Positions 24,536 through 33,456 of a stretch of DNA of 64,000 bases are shown here, in pieces. Positions within the stretch are counted from its first letter, which is position 1. The number at the start of each line of letters is the position of its first letter. Below the pieces are notes generated by a model, which searched no databases, had not been told where the DNA came from, and saw nothing but the letters and a program-made list of their open reading frames with translations. The translations under genes were made by a program, and so were the position numbers. This DNA comes from Actinomadura cremea (lineage in GTDB: Bacteria > Actinomycetota > Actinomycetes > Streptosporangiales > Streptosporangiaceae), in assembly GCF_014648495.1 (NCBI RefSeq), contig NZ_BMRF01000001.1:124001-188000 (forward strand), written 5' to 3'.

Positions 24536-25183
24536 TCAGAAGCGGAACGCCTCGACGAACCGGTGGAGGAGCTCGGGCTCGCCCTCCACCCGCACGCTGC
24601 CGTCGGCGAGTGCCTGTCGGGGGGTCTTGGCGCCGGTCATCAGGGCGTGGACGCCCTGGTCGTTCCGCCTCTCGACGACGAGGTCCGGGGCCGGGTGCGG
24701 ACCGATGCCGACCGTCAGGGCTCCGGCGGTGATCTGGATGCGCAGGGTGAACTCGCCCATGCGCACCTCGTAGCCGACGGTGGCGTCCCGGGCCGCGTCC
24801 GGGCGGTAGGTGGTGCGGAAGGCCATGGCGACCGACTCGGCGGTGACGGCCTCGCCGGGGCGGGGCTCGGTCATCGTGCGGGCGCCCCAGCGGCCGAGCG
24901 CGATCAGCGCCGGTTCCAGGTCGCGCCCGTAGTCGGTGAGCTCGTAGACGATCGCGCGCTCGGGGCGGGGCAGCGCGCGGCGGACGACCAGGCCCGCCTC
25001 CTCGAGTTGCTTGAGGCGGGTCGAAAGGATGTTGGTCGGGATGGCCACCAGCCCCTTGCGCAGGTCGGTGTAGCGCTTCGGGCCCGACAGCAGGTCGCGG
25101 ACGATCAGCAGCGTCCAGCGTTCGCCGATCATCTCCAACGCGCGCGCCAGGCCGCAGAACTGTCCGTACTCACGAGCCGCCAT
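24536..25183 (-). CDS. HxlR-type winged-helix regulator with C-terminal SCP2-like domain
   Basis: A 215-residue protein, ATG 25183 (a second ATG three codons upstream is possible). Residues 5-100 are the HxlR winged helix: YGQFCGLARALEMIGERWTL, LIVRDLLSGPKRYTDLRKGL, IPTNILSTRLKQLEEAGLV. The Cys at position 10 is the residue that senses redox or aldehydes in some HxlR proteins. Residues 130-215 resemble an SCP2/sterol-carrier-like lipid pocket (TLRIQITAGALTVGIGPHPA, DGSVRVEGEPELLHRFVEAF). The divergent neighbour at 25351 is a DUF998 membrane protein, the first gene of the run to 27654, so this protein likely controls that run. Confidence 0.88.
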   Translation of the reverse strand: MAAREYGQFCGLARALEMIGERWTLLIVRDLLSGPKRYTDLRKGLVAIPTNILSTRLKQLEEAGLVVRRALPRPERAIVYELTDYGRDLEPALIALGRWGARTMTEPRPGEAVTAESVAMAFRTTYRPDAARDATVGYEVRMGEFTLRIQITAGALTVGIGPHPAPDLVVERRNDQGVHALMTGAKTPRQALADGSVRVEGEPELLHRFVEAFRF

Positions 25184-25204
25184 GCAGCACATCCTACAGC
25201 GAAC

Positions 25205-25245
25205 TTCAGTTGACAAAGCTTGCTTGCAAAAGACAAGCTTACTGC
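25205..25245. promoter_or_regulatory. AT-richer divergent promoter/operator between HxlR and DUF998 genes
   Basis: TTGACA at 25210-25215 is a perfect -35-like hexamer. It overlaps a GCTTG...CAAGC inverted repeat inside AAGCTTGCTTGCAAAAGACA (25216-25235) and the following AGCTTA. The island stands out from the GC-rich surroundings and lies 22 bases or so before the HxlR start. It is the likely HxlR operator for both directions. The exact -10 is not clear. Confidence 0.5.
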
Positions 25246-25350
25246 CATTCGGCCACCCGGCCGGTCCACCGGGTGGCGTGCTCGACCCGGCCGGCCGGGC
25301 CGGGCCGGCCTTCGTCCCTCCGACCGGAACCACCGACCAAGGAGCTTCTC

Positions 25351-26028
25351 GTGACCCACACGATCCGCCCTCCGGCCGCCACCGTCCGTCCCGCGCACGC
25401 CGTCCGTCCGGCGGCCCGGCCGCTGCTGGGCGGAGCGATGGCCGCGGGTCCGCTCTTCCTGGTGACGGGCGTGGCCCAAGGGCTGCTCCGTGACGGCTAC
25501 GACTTCACCCGCAACGCCATCAGCCAGCTCAGCCTCGGTGACCTGGGCTGGATCCAGCAGACGAGTTTCGCGCTCACCGGAGTGCTGATCATCGCCGGCG
25601 CGGTCGGCCTGCGGCAGGTGCTGGACGGCGGGCCCGGCGGCGCCTGGGCGCCCAGGCTCATCGCCGTGTTCGGGGCCTCGTTCCTGGTCAGCGCGGTGTT
25701 CAGCGCCGACCCCGGCGCCGGCTTCCCCGCCGGCGCCGCCGAAGGCCCGGCCGCGTCGCTCAGCACGAGCGGCGCCGTCCACATGCTCGGGGGCATGGTC
25801 GGTTACCTGGCGCTGTGCGCGGCGTTCCTCGTGCTGGCCCGGCGCTTCGCGGTCCAGGGCCGGCGCGGCTGGGCCGTGGTCTCCAGGATCGTTCCGGTGG
25901 CGGTCCTGGCCGGTTTCGCCGGCTCTGCCACCAGCGTGCCGGCCTTCACCGCGGGCGCGGCGCTGGGCCTCCTGTGGCTCACCGCGACGACCGCGCGCCT
26001 CGCCACCGCACCGTCGACCGAACGGTGA
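25351..26028 (+). CDS. DUF998 family membrane protein
   Basis: A 225-residue protein; GTG 25351 is set by AAGGAG 6 bases upstream. It has six hydrophobic segments, and the DUF998 motifs are clear: GPLFLVTGVAQGLLRDGYDF, TRNAISQLSLGDLGWIQQTS, ADPGAGFPAGAAEG and SGAVHMLGGMVGYLALCAAF with a His in helix 4. The family is widespread in Actinobacteria, and its role is unknown. It is probably the first gene of a run: DUF4287, NmrA-like, lipoprotein and a broken hydrolase follow on the same strand with short gaps. Expression is likely governed by the divergent HxlR gene. Confidence 0.88.
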   Translation: MTHTIRPPAATVRPAHAVRPAARPLLGGAMAAGPLFLVTGVAQGLLRDGYDFTRNAISQLSLGDLGWIQQTSFALTGVLIIAGAVGLRQVLDGGPGGAWAPRLIAVFGASFLVSAVFSADPGAGFPAGAAEGPAASLSTSGAVHMLGGMVGYLALCAAFLVLARRFAVQGRRGWAVVSRIVPVAVLAGFAGSATSVPAFTAGAALGLLWLTATTARLATAPSTER

Positions 26029-26086
26029 ACACCGGACCCGCACGGCCCTCGCCCGACCCCTCCACCCGAGAACGGAGCCCCAGACC

Positions 26087-26296
26087 ATGACCGCACCGGC
26101 CAAAGGCGACCCCGCCAGCTACTTCCCCGCGATCGAGGCCAAGTACGGCCGCCCCGTCCAGGAATGGATCGACCTCATCGACTCCTCGCCCTTGACCAGG
26201 CACATGGAACTCGTCGGCTGGCTCAAGACCGAACACGGCCTCGGGCACGGCCACGCCAACGCTCTGGTCGCCCACACCCTCGCCGGCAGGAAGTAA
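26087..26296 (+). CDS. DUF4287 domain protein
   Basis: A 69-residue protein, ATG 26087 with GGAG about 10 bases upstream. SYFPAIEAKYGRPVQEWIDL, then LTRHMELVGWLKTEHGLGHG and HANALVAHTLAG, is a textbook DUF4287 module, a small helical fold that occurs alone or joined to DUF5655. No function is established. It sits 58 bases after the DUF998 gene and 39 bases before the NmrA-like gene, in the same direction. Confidence 0.88.
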   Translation: MTAPAKGDPASYFPAIEAKYGRPVQEWIDLIDSSPLTRHMELVGWLKTEHGLGHGHANALVAHTLAGRK

Positions 26297-26335
26297 GGCC
26301 GCCGGTCCCGTGAGGCCCAGGGAAGGAATCACGAA

Positions 26336-27169
26336 ATGATCTTTGTTGCGGGCGCCACCGGCAACGTGGGTTCGGAGGTCGTGCGCGCACTGGCCGCCGC
26401 GGGCGCGACGGTCCGGGCGCTGGTCCGCGAACCGGGGAAGGCCCGGCTGCCGGAAGGGGTCGAGGCGGTGTCCGGGGACCTCGACCGGCCCGGCACGCTG
26501 ACGGGCGCGTTGAAGGGCGCGCGTGCCGCGTTCCTGCTGCCCGGCTACGCCGACATGCCCGGGCTGCTGGCCGAGGCCCGCCGGGCCGGCGTGGAACACG
26601 TCGTGCTGCTGTCGGGCGGTTCGGCCGGGAGCGGCGACATGACCAACGCGGTCACGCGCTACATGGTGCTGTCCGAGGCGGCCGTCCGGGAGTCGGGAGT
26701 GCCGTGGACGTTCCTGCGGCCGAGCGGCTTCATGTCCAACGCGCTGCGGTGGCTGCCGCAGATCCAGGCGGGGGACGGGATCCGGGTCCCGTTCCCGGAC
26801 GTGGCGGTGGCGTGCGTGGACCCGTTCGACCTGGGCGCGGTCGCGGCGCGGGCGCTGCTCGGCGACGGGTACCGGGGCGAGATCCTCTGGCCGACCGGAC
26901 CGGAGGCGCTGCTGCCCGCCGACCAGGTCGCCGTCCTCGCCAGGGTGCTCGGGCGGGACCTGCGCGCCGTCGGTCTGTCGGACGAGCAGGCCCGCGCCGA
27001 GATGACCGCCGCCATGCCGGCGGAGTACGTCGACGCGTTCTTCGACTTCTACGTCGACGGCTCGCTCGACGAGTCGATCGTCCGCCCGACCGTGCTGGAG
27101 GTGACCGGACGGGCGCCTCGGACGTTCGAGGAGTGGGCGAACGCGCACGCCGACGGCTTCCGCGGGTGA
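26336..27169 (+). CDS. NAD(P)H-binding NmrA-like atypical SDR
   Basis: A 277-residue protein, ATG 26336 with GGAAGGA upstream. The Rossmann motif is MIFVAGATGNVGSEVVRALA (residues 1-20), followed by VRALVREPGKARLPEGVEAV and SGDLDRPGTL. Substrate-side motifs are VEHVVLLSGGSAG and VPWTFLRPSGFMSNALRWLP. This is the SDR branch of NmrA-like, QOR2-like or saccharopine-like nucleotide-binding proteins, which sense redox cofactors or reduce quinones; the usual catalytic YxxxK is not seen. It overlaps the start of the lipoprotein gene by 4 bases if GTG 27166 is used. Confidence 0.9.
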   Translation: MIFVAGATGNVGSEVVRALAAAGATVRALVREPGKARLPEGVEAVSGDLDRPGTLTGALKGARAAFLLPGYADMPGLLAEARRAGVEHVVLLSGGSAGSGDMTNAVTRYMVLSEAAVRESGVPWTFLRPSGFMSNALRWLPQIQAGDGIRVPFPDVAVACVDPFDLGAVAARALLGDGYRGEILWPTGPEALLPADQVAVLARVLGRDLRAVGLSDEQARAEMTAAMPAEYVDAFFDFYVDGSLDESIVRPTVLEVTGRAPRTFEEWANAHADGFRG

Positions 27170-27654
27170 CCGCGGCGATGGCTGCCACGGCTCTGCGGCT
27201 GCGGCGCCTGCTCGTCGCGTCCACCGCCGCATTCGCTCTCGTTCCGTCGGCGGGCTGTTCCGACGCCGGCGAGCACGCGGCGACCGGCCCGTCCCGGGAA
27301 CCGGCACCGCCCCCGCGCGCCGGCACGGTGTCGGGGCTGCTGCCGCCGGTGCGCGCCTACGTCGACGCCGTCGCGGGCGGGGATCTGGACGCGCTCGCCG
27401 GAGCGTTCGCCGAGGACGCCGTCCTGATCGACGTCGGCCGCCGCTTCGACGGCCGCGACGCCATCCGCGGCTGGGCGGACGCCGAGGTCATCGGCGGGAC
27501 CCTCGCGGTGACCGCGGTCGTCGAGAACCGGCCCGGCCGTCAACGCCTGCTGGTGCGTTTCGCGCCCGGAGGCACCGGCGGTTTCGCGGCCCACTACACC
27601 TTCACCGTTTCGGGGTCGCTCATCACCAGGGCGGAACTCACCTACGCCGATTAA
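27166..27654 (+). CDS. NTF2-like lipoprotein
   Basis: A 162-residue protein from GTG 27166, or 158 residues from ATG 27178; the GTGA overlap with the preceding stop suggests translational coupling. The N-terminus has a lipoprotein signal: LRLRRLLVASTAAFALVPSA then lipobox SAGC at about residue 27-30. After a Pro/Ala linker, residues 60-160 form an NTF2/SnoaL-like domain (VRAYVDAVAGGDLDALAGAF, EDAVLIDVGRRFDGRDAIRG). It is probably an extracytoplasmic ligand-binding or stress protein. Its position after the NmrA-like gene makes it part of the same transcript. Confidence 0.85.
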   Translation: MTAAMAATALRLRRLLVASTAAFALVPSAGCSDAGEHAATGPSREPAPPPRAGTVSGLLPPVRAYVDAVAGGDLDALAGAFAEDAVLIDVGRRFDGRDAIRGWADAEVIGGTLAVTAVVENRPGRQRLLVRFAPGGTGGFAAHYTFTVSGSLITRAELTYAD

Positions 27655-28156
27655 GCCGATGAAAGCGAGATATTCATGACATCCACCCAGAAAGTCACCT
27701 TCCCCAGCGAAGGTGTGTCCCTGACCGGACGTCTGTTCCTGCCGGGCGGCGACGCCCCGGCGCCCGGCATCGTGGTCGCCGGCACCTGGACCAGCGTCAA
27801 GGAGCTGATGGCCGATCGGTACGCCGAACGCCTCGCCGACCGCGGATGCGCGGCGCTCTCGTTCGACTTCACCGGCTTCGGAGAGTCCGGCGGCGAGCCC
27901 CGCGACGTCGAATCACCGGAACTGAAGATCCGCGACATCCGCAACGCCGTGACGTTCCTCGCCGGGCATCCGGCCGTGGACGGCGCGCGCCTCGGCGCGC
28001 TGGGGGGCCGACGGCAACCAGAACCTCCCCGCACTCGCCGCCGCCCGCCCCTGAGACGCGGCACTCCACCGTTCCTTCGAGGATCCACGCGGTCGCGCAC
28101 ACCCGCTCCGCGCTCCGTCCACGCCGTGGGCGCCGGGACCGGTGAGCGCGACCGCG

Positions 28157-28204
28157 CGGGTGCACTCTGTGGCGCCGCGCGGGTGCACCCTGTGGCGCCG
28201 CGCG
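28157..28204. repeat. Two tandem 23-bp direct repeats
   Basis: The unit CGCGGGTGCACTCTGTGGCG plus CCG is repeated at once with a single C for T change. The second copy forms part of the hairpin at 28185-28218. A local slip duplication is the simplest origin. Confidence 0.5.
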
Positions 28205-28218
28205 GCGTCACAGGGTGC
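28185..28218 (-). terminator. Hairpin overlapping the TetR stop codon
   Basis: Arms 28185-28199 and 28204-28218 pair over 15 positions (one G-T) around the loop GCGC, with the outer stem GCACCCTGTG/CACAGGGTGC. The TetR stop codon at 28210-28208 lies inside it. It probably ends the TetR transcript. Confidence 0.6.
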
Positions 28219-28900
28219 GGTCGCGGGCGTGCTGGGCGGCGCCGTTGCCGGTGATGAGCCACAGGGTGGTGAGGTCGTCGACGAGGGTGTCGAGGGGAAC
28301 GTCGAGGGTGCCGTTGACCCAGGCGAGGATGGTCTCGGCGGTGCCTCCGACGACGAACGGGGGCGCGACGCGGGCGAGGCTGTCGACGGCGAGTTCGACG
28401 CCGTGGATGGTGCGGGCGTGGTCGACGAGGATCCGGGTCAGGCCCTGCACGACGGTGGTGCGGTGCCGCAGGACCTCCGGCGGCCCGGCGGTGGCGCCGA
28501 ACAGGACGCGGGCTTTGCGGGGGTCGTCGGCCAGGGCGTGCACGACGGCGCTGATGCTGGCGCGGGCCTGGTCGCGCAGGGGGCGGCCGGCGAAGGCGGC
28601 GAAGGCGGTGAGGGCGGCGTGGCCGACCTCCTCGGCGATCCGGTCGATCGCGGCCGAGGCGAGTTCGTCGAGGCCGGTGAAGCTCTCGTAGAAGTAGCGC
28701 TTGTTGAGCCCGGCGGCGGTGCACAGGTGAGCGACGGTCGCGGACCGCCATTCGCCGGACGCCATGGCGGTGAGGGCCGCGTCGATGAGCCGCAGGCGCC
28801 GTCCGGTCCTGCGTTCGTCCCCGGACCGGCCGCCGTAGGCGCGCCGCTGAGCCGTCTCGTCTGCCACGTGACCCATGCTCGCATCCGGCGGGCCCGGCAT
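28208..28900 (-). CDS. TetR/AcrR family transcriptional regulator
   Basis: A 230-residue protein; ATG 28900 is chosen for GGTGGAG 6 bases upstream, with ATG 28876 as alternative. HTH: RTGRRLRLIDAALTAMASGE, SATVAHLCTAAGLNKRYFYE, SFTGLDELASAAIDRIAEE. The C-terminal ligand domain runs to the end (LARVAPPFVVGGTAETILAW). It faces the hypothetical-SDR-P450 unit across a perfect 9-bp dyad at 28919-28942, so autoregulation and control of that unit are expected. The ligand may be a terpenoid, steroid or fatty substance given the target enzymes, which is inference. Confidence 0.92.
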   Translation of the reverse strand: MPGPPDASMGHVADETAQRRAYGGRSGDERRTGRRLRLIDAALTAMASGEWRSATVAHLCTAAGLNKRYFYESFTGLDELASAAIDRIAEEVGHAALTAFAAFAGRPLRDQARASISAVVHALADDPRKARVLFGATAGPPEVLRHRTTVVQGLTRILVDHARTIHGVELAVDSLARVAPPFVVGGTAETILAWVNGTLDVPLDTLVDDLTTLWLITGNGAAQHARDRTL

Positions 28901-28918
28901 TGACAGCTCCACCGCCTC

Positions 28919-28942
28919 ATCTGGTACAAAAAAGTACCAGAT
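28919..28942. promoter_or_regulatory. TetR operator: ATCTGGTAC-N6-GTACCAGAT
   Basis: A perfect 9-bp inverted repeat with AAAAAA between the arms. It lies 19 bases upstream of the TetR start and 18 bases upstream of the next gene's ATG. The size and symmetry fit TetR-family operators. It also overlaps the likely promoters of both genes. Confidence 0.8.
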
Positions 28943-28960
28943 AGGGACCTGGAGGTTCGC

Positions 28961-29650
28961 ATGACCGCTGTACGTGCCCCGGCCGGTGAGTCCGGCCCGG
29001 TCGGCGAGGACGTGACGTCGGGTGATCCGCTGCTGGACGAGCTGCGGGCGCTCGCGGCCCGCTCACCGTCCCGTGCCCGCGTCGCGGGATGGGAGTACCT
29101 GCGGGAACTGTCCCGCAAGGACGACAGGGCGGCGATCTCCGCGCTGTTCGCTCGCGGCCTTCCCCCGGGACGGATCGACGGGAAGCTGGAAGGGCTCATC
29201 GTGGGCCGGCTGTTCGGAGTGCCGGAGGCCGCCCTGGCGAATCCGCTCATCGCGATCAACCCGACCTGGATGGGCAAGACCTTCGACGCCGCGTCCGGGA
29301 AGGGCTTCAACCGGCTGGTTCCGCTGGCCCGGTACGCGATGCGGGCGGTCGCCCCGGCCTACGGCGGGCTGCGCAGGGTCGGCGACGCGATGGAAGGGTT
29401 CGACTTCGACTACGCGCCGGGCACCGGACTGATCGAGCCCCGCATCCCGGTCATGGCGCTGGACTACGGCGTGCCCGAGTACCGCAACCCCAGCGTGCGC
29501 ACCTTCCCGATCAGGCGCACCCGCGACGAGTTCGTCGAGCTGCTGCCCGGTCTGTACCTGGGCCGTGCGCTGCTGGCGATGCGCGGGGGCGGGATCCGCA
29601 CCATCGCCCACTTCGCCCTGCGCGAGCCGGTCGCCGGGCTACAGGCATGA
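28961..29650 (+). CDS. Conserved hypothetical protein
   Basis: A 229-residue protein, ATG 28961 with GGAGG 5 bases upstream. It has an acidic start, a helical first half (LDELRALAARSPSRARVAGW), then GLPPGRIDGKLEGLIVGRLF, INPTWMGKTFDAASGKGFNR and FDFDYAPGTGLIEPRIPVMA. The last part, GLYLGRALLAMRGGGIRTIA, may hold one amphipathic helix. There is no signal peptide. I recall such proteins near P450 and SDR genes in mycobacteria and actinomycetes but do not know a function. It is first in the TetR-controlled unit, overlapping the SDR start by ATGA. Confidence 0.75.
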   Translation: MTAVRAPAGESGPVGEDVTSGDPLLDELRALAARSPSRARVAGWEYLRELSRKDDRAAISALFARGLPPGRIDGKLEGLIVGRLFGVPEAALANPLIAINPTWMGKTFDAASGKGFNRLVPLARYAMRAVAPAYGGLRRVGDAMEGFDFDYAPGTGLIEPRIPVMALDYGVPEYRNPSVRTFPIRRTRDEFVELLPGLYLGRALLAMRGGGIRTIAHFALREPVAGLQA

Positions 29651-30456
29651 TCGGTCTGAACGGCGCGGTCGTGTGCGTGACCGGCGGCGCCCGGGGGATC
29701 GGCCGTGCCACCGCCGCCCTGCTGGCCGAGCGGGGCGCCCGGGTGTGGATCGGTGACGTGGACGCCGACGCGGTCGCCGCGACCGCCGCCGACCTCGGCG
29801 TCACCGGTCACCCCCTGGACGTCACCGACCCGTCGTCCTTCCGCGCCTTCCTGGACGCGGCCCGCACCGACGGGCCGGTCGACATGCTGGTGAACAACGC
29901 CGGGATCATGCGGCTGGGGGCCTTCACCGACCAGTCGCTGGCCGGTCACCACCGCGAGATCGCCGTCAACCTGACCGGGGTCGTCAACGGCGTGCACCTC
30001 GCCCTGCCCGCCATGACCGCGCGCGGGCGCGGCCACATCGTGAACGTGGCGTCCATGGCGGGCAAGGTGACCACACCGGGGATCGCGGTCTACTGCGCCA
30101 CGAAGTTCGCCGTGGCCGCGCTGTCGCGGGCGGTGCGCGCGGAACTGCACGGCACCGGCGTCACCCTCACCACGATCCTTCCCGCGGCCACCAGGACCGA
30201 GCTGACCGCGGGCGTCTCCCTCGACCTGCAGCCGACCCTGACCCCCGAGGACGTCGCCGAAGCGATCGTCACCAGCGCCCGGCACGGCCGCCGCGAGGTC
30301 ACCGTGCCGCGCTGGCTCGCCCCCGTCGGCTCACTCGAGCAGGCCCTCCCCGAACCCGCTCTGGAGACCCTCAAGCGGGTCGTCACCCGCCACCGCCCGC
30401 CCGGCGACTACGACGCGGACCAGCGCCGGGCCTATCTCGACCGCGCCGGACCCTGA
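29647..30456 (+). CDS. Short-chain dehydrogenase/reductase (SDR)
   Basis: A 269-residue classical SDR, ATG 29647 overlapping the previous stop by four bases. It has the cofactor motif VCVTGGARGIGRATAALLAE (TGxxxGxG), the NNAG motif VDMLVNNAGIMRLGAF near residue 85, catalytic Ser in HIVNVASMAGKV and YxxxK in VYCATKFAVAALSRAV (residues 150-165). It would oxidise or reduce an alcohol/ketone with NAD(P). Being between the hypothetical gene and a P450, it probably acts on the same hydrophobic substrate, for example further oxidising a hydroxyl set by the P450. Confidence 0.92.
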   Translation: MIGLNGAVVCVTGGARGIGRATAALLAERGARVWIGDVDADAVAATAADLGVTGHPLDVTDPSSFRAFLDAARTDGPVDMLVNNAGIMRLGAFTDQSLAGHHREIAVNLTGVVNGVHLALPAMTARGRGHIVNVASMAGKVTTPGIAVYCATKFAVAALSRAVRAELHGTGVTLTTILPAATRTELTAGVSLDLQPTLTPEDVAEAIVTSARHGRREVTVPRWLAPVGSLEQALPEPALETLKRVVTRHRPPGDYDADQRRAYLDRAGP

Positions 30457-30514
30457 TCCCAAGCCCGGCCAGGAGCCCCAAGCCATCGACGGCGAACGCG
30501 AGCAAGGAGCGGCC

Positions 30515-31837
30515 ATGCAGATGACCGACCCCGCAGACACCCCCACCCACATCGACCTCAGCGATCTGCGGTTCTGGGCCAGGCCGCTCCCCGAACGGGA
30601 CGCGGCGTTCCGCGAACTGCGAGACCGTCCGGAACCCGTGCGGTTCACGTTGCCCAAGGTGCCGTTCCTGCAGCGCAGCCCCGGCTACTGGGCGGTGGTG
30701 CGGCACGCTGACATCGTCGAGATCAGCAGGCACCCGGAGGTGTTCAGCAGCGAGCCCAGCGCCACCAGTCCGACCGACATGCCCGCCTGGATGGGCAAGT
30801 ACTTCACCTCGATGATCGACATGGACGACCCGCGGCACGCCAAGATCCGCCGGGTCGTCGCCCGTGCCTTCAGCCCCAGGATGCTCGCCAAGACCGAGGA
30901 CGACATCGCCCGCCGCGCCGCCCGCATCGTCGACGAGCTCATCGCGCGGGGACCGTGCGACTTCGTCGCCCACGCCGCCGTCCGGCTCCCGGTCGAGGTC
31001 ATCTGCGACATGCTCGGCATCCCCGCCCGCCACCACGAGCGGATGGTCGCTCTCACCAACACCATCGTCGGCTACAGCGACCCCGAATACGTCGGCACCG
31101 CCGTCGCCTACGACCGGGACGCTCTCAGCGTCAGCCGGGCGGGCACCGTCCGGATGCTCGGCACCGTCGCCCTGGCGGGCTGGGAGCTGCACCGCCTCGC
31201 CGCCCGGATCGGCCGGCAACGGCGCGACCGCCCCACCGGCGACCTGACCTCGGCCCTGGTCAGCGCCAACATCGACGGGGAGCGATTGTCACCGCGCGAG
31301 TTCGCCGCGTTCTTCCTGCTCCTGGTCGTCGCGGGAAACGAGACCACCCGCACCGCCCTGGCCCACGGCCTGAAACTGCTCACCGACCATCCCGACCAGC
31401 GCGCCCTGCTCCTGGCCGACTTCGACCAGCGCATCGGCGGCGCGATCGAAGAGATCATCCGGTTCAGTTCGCCGGTCATCTTCATGCGCCGCAACGTCAC
31501 CCGCGACCACGAAGTCGGCGGGCACCTGTTCCGCAAGGGCGACAAGCTCATCCTGTTCTACGGGTCCGGCAACCGCGACGAAGCGGTCTTCTCCGATCCC
31601 GACCGCTTCGACATCACTCGCTCGCCCAACCCCCACGTCGGATTCGGCGGTCCCGGCCCCCATTTCTGCCTCGGCGCCAACCTCGCCCGCCGCGAGATCA
31701 CCGTCATGTTCCGCGAACTGCTCACCCGCCTCCCCGACATCACCGCCGGTGAACCCGACCGGCTCCTGTCCGGATTCATCAACGGCTACAAGCGCCTGCC
31801 CTGCACCTTCACCCCGCCCGAGGCCATCGGTCCGTGA
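30515..31837 (+). CDS. Cytochrome P450
   Basis: A 440-residue soluble P450; ATG 30515 follows AAGGAG. Hallmarks are the I-helix FLLLVVAGNETTRTALAHGL, ExxR in EEIIRFSSPVIFMRRNVTRD, and the haem-ligand loop VGFGGPGPHFCLGANLARRE with the Cys near residue 387. MIDMDDPRHAKIRRVVARAF, before helix C, is typical of CYP124/125/142-like or CYP107-like steroid and terpene hydroxylases. No ferredoxin gene is adjacent, so electrons must come from elsewhere. It is the last gene of the TetR-controlled unit and converges on ureD. Confidence 0.94.
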   Translation: MQMTDPADTPTHIDLSDLRFWARPLPERDAAFRELRDRPEPVRFTLPKVPFLQRSPGYWAVVRHADIVEISRHPEVFSSEPSATSPTDMPAWMGKYFTSMIDMDDPRHAKIRRVVARAFSPRMLAKTEDDIARRAARIVDELIARGPCDFVAHAAVRLPVEVICDMLGIPARHHERMVALTNTIVGYSDPEYVGTAVAYDRDALSVSRAGTVRMLGTVALAGWELHRLAARIGRQRRDRPTGDLTSALVSANIDGERLSPREFAAFFLLLVVAGNETTRTALAHGLKLLTDHPDQRALLLADFDQRIGGAIEEIIRFSSPVIFMRRNVTRDHEVGGHLFRKGDKLILFYGSGNRDEAVFSDPDRFDITRSPNPHVGFGGPGPHFCLGANLARREITVMFRELLTRLPDITAGEPDRLLSGFINGYKRLPCTFTPPEAIGP

Positions 31838-31897
31838 CGGGAGCAGCCCCCGGGCCGACGAGGACGGCGACCCGCCAAGGACCGGGCGTCGGCGTCC

Positions 31898-32724
31898 TCA
31901 GTCGTCACGAAGGCCGAGGTGCCGCAGTGCGGCGTCGAGGCATCGGCGGAGACCGCCCGCGTCCGGGGCCACGGCGGTGAGGAGCACGCCGGGGCCGGGA
32001 AGCGGGGCGACGACGCCGTGCGCTCCCGTCGGGAGGCCGTCGAGGAGCCGGGTGTCGGGTGGGCGGTCCCGGTAGGCGGGGTCGATGACGAGGAGCTGGC
32101 CGACGGCGCGGTTGCCGCCCAGGACGGCCGGCCCGTCCCAACCGGGGGCTCCGGGACCGAAGTCGGTGTGCTGGTCCAGCAGTGTCCGCTCGCCATGCCG
32201 GACGGTGAGGCGGCCGGTCAGCCGTCCCGTCCGCTCGTGCGCACGGCCGAGGATCTGCTGCTCGCTCAGCACGAGCCGGGCGGTGGGCGCCAGGTCGATC
32301 CGGACGTGCTGGCGCAGGTCGCTGCCCGCGGCCGAGATGACGGGTTCGGGAAGCCAGTGAAGTCGCGCGGACCGCGCCACGCGCAGCGTGACGTCGTGGA
32401 CGGCGTGGCCGGGTGTGCGACCGGGCAGGGCGACCGTGGCGGCGGCCGAGGAGACGTGGAGGTCGGCGCCCGGCCCGATGACGGCCTCGGTGCGCAGCCG
32501 GTCCCCGTTGTGCGGGGCGCTCATCGTGTTCAGGAGGCAGAGGCGCGCCTGGGAGCCGCGGGAGCGGAGACGGCGGAGGGCGAACGGGCCGTCGCCGTGG
32601 AGCAGGGGAAGGTCGGTGACCCCGTCGGTGGCGTCGGCCGTGATGCGGGCGGTGGCGGTCACGCCGTAGGGGACGCGTTCAGCCGGGGCGGGACGCGATG
32701 CGCGGTGGAGGGACGGTGCCGTCG

Positions 32725-32728
<4 letters not shown>
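31898..32728 (-). CDS. ureD: Urease accessory protein UreD
   Basis: A 276-residue protein, ATG 32728 overlapping the ureG stop by four bases. The family pattern is visible: [20 protein letters not shown] in the middle, then [20 protein letters not shown] and [20 protein letters not shown]. UreD (UreH) docks on apo-urease and, with UreF and UreG, forms the complex that delivers nickel and carbamylates the active-site lysine. The N-terminal 20 residues are Ala/Pro-rich and poorly conserved. It is the last gene of the operon, an order common in Actinobacteria. Its divergence is normal for UreD. Confidence 0.92.
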
Positions 32729-33414
<686 letters not shown>

Positions 33415-33456
33415 GGCGCTCCCAGTGGTGTCGGCCGTGCTCTCGGTCGGCGGTGT

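Larger units (their letters stand above)
27676..28254 (+). pseudogene. Alpha/beta hydrolase, truncated after about 110 residues
   Basis: ATG 27676 starts a frame whose first 110 residues are a typical dienelactone-type or S9-like hydrolase (VSLTGRLFLPGGDAPAPGIV, TGFGESGGEPRDVESPELKI, AVTFLAGHPAVDGARLGALG). The homology then stops just before the nucleophile elbow GxSxG. From about 28008 the frame is Arg/Pro-rich nonsense that runs into the end of the TetR gene. A different frame after the break reads ADGNQNLPALAAARP and a stop, perhaps the true end of a second lost gene. The catalytic Ser and His are absent, so no enzyme activity is expected. Confidence 0.7.

Noticed and set aside
28157-28204. 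CRISPR-like array
   Set aside because: There are only two adjacent copies without spacers. It is a simple tandem duplication.
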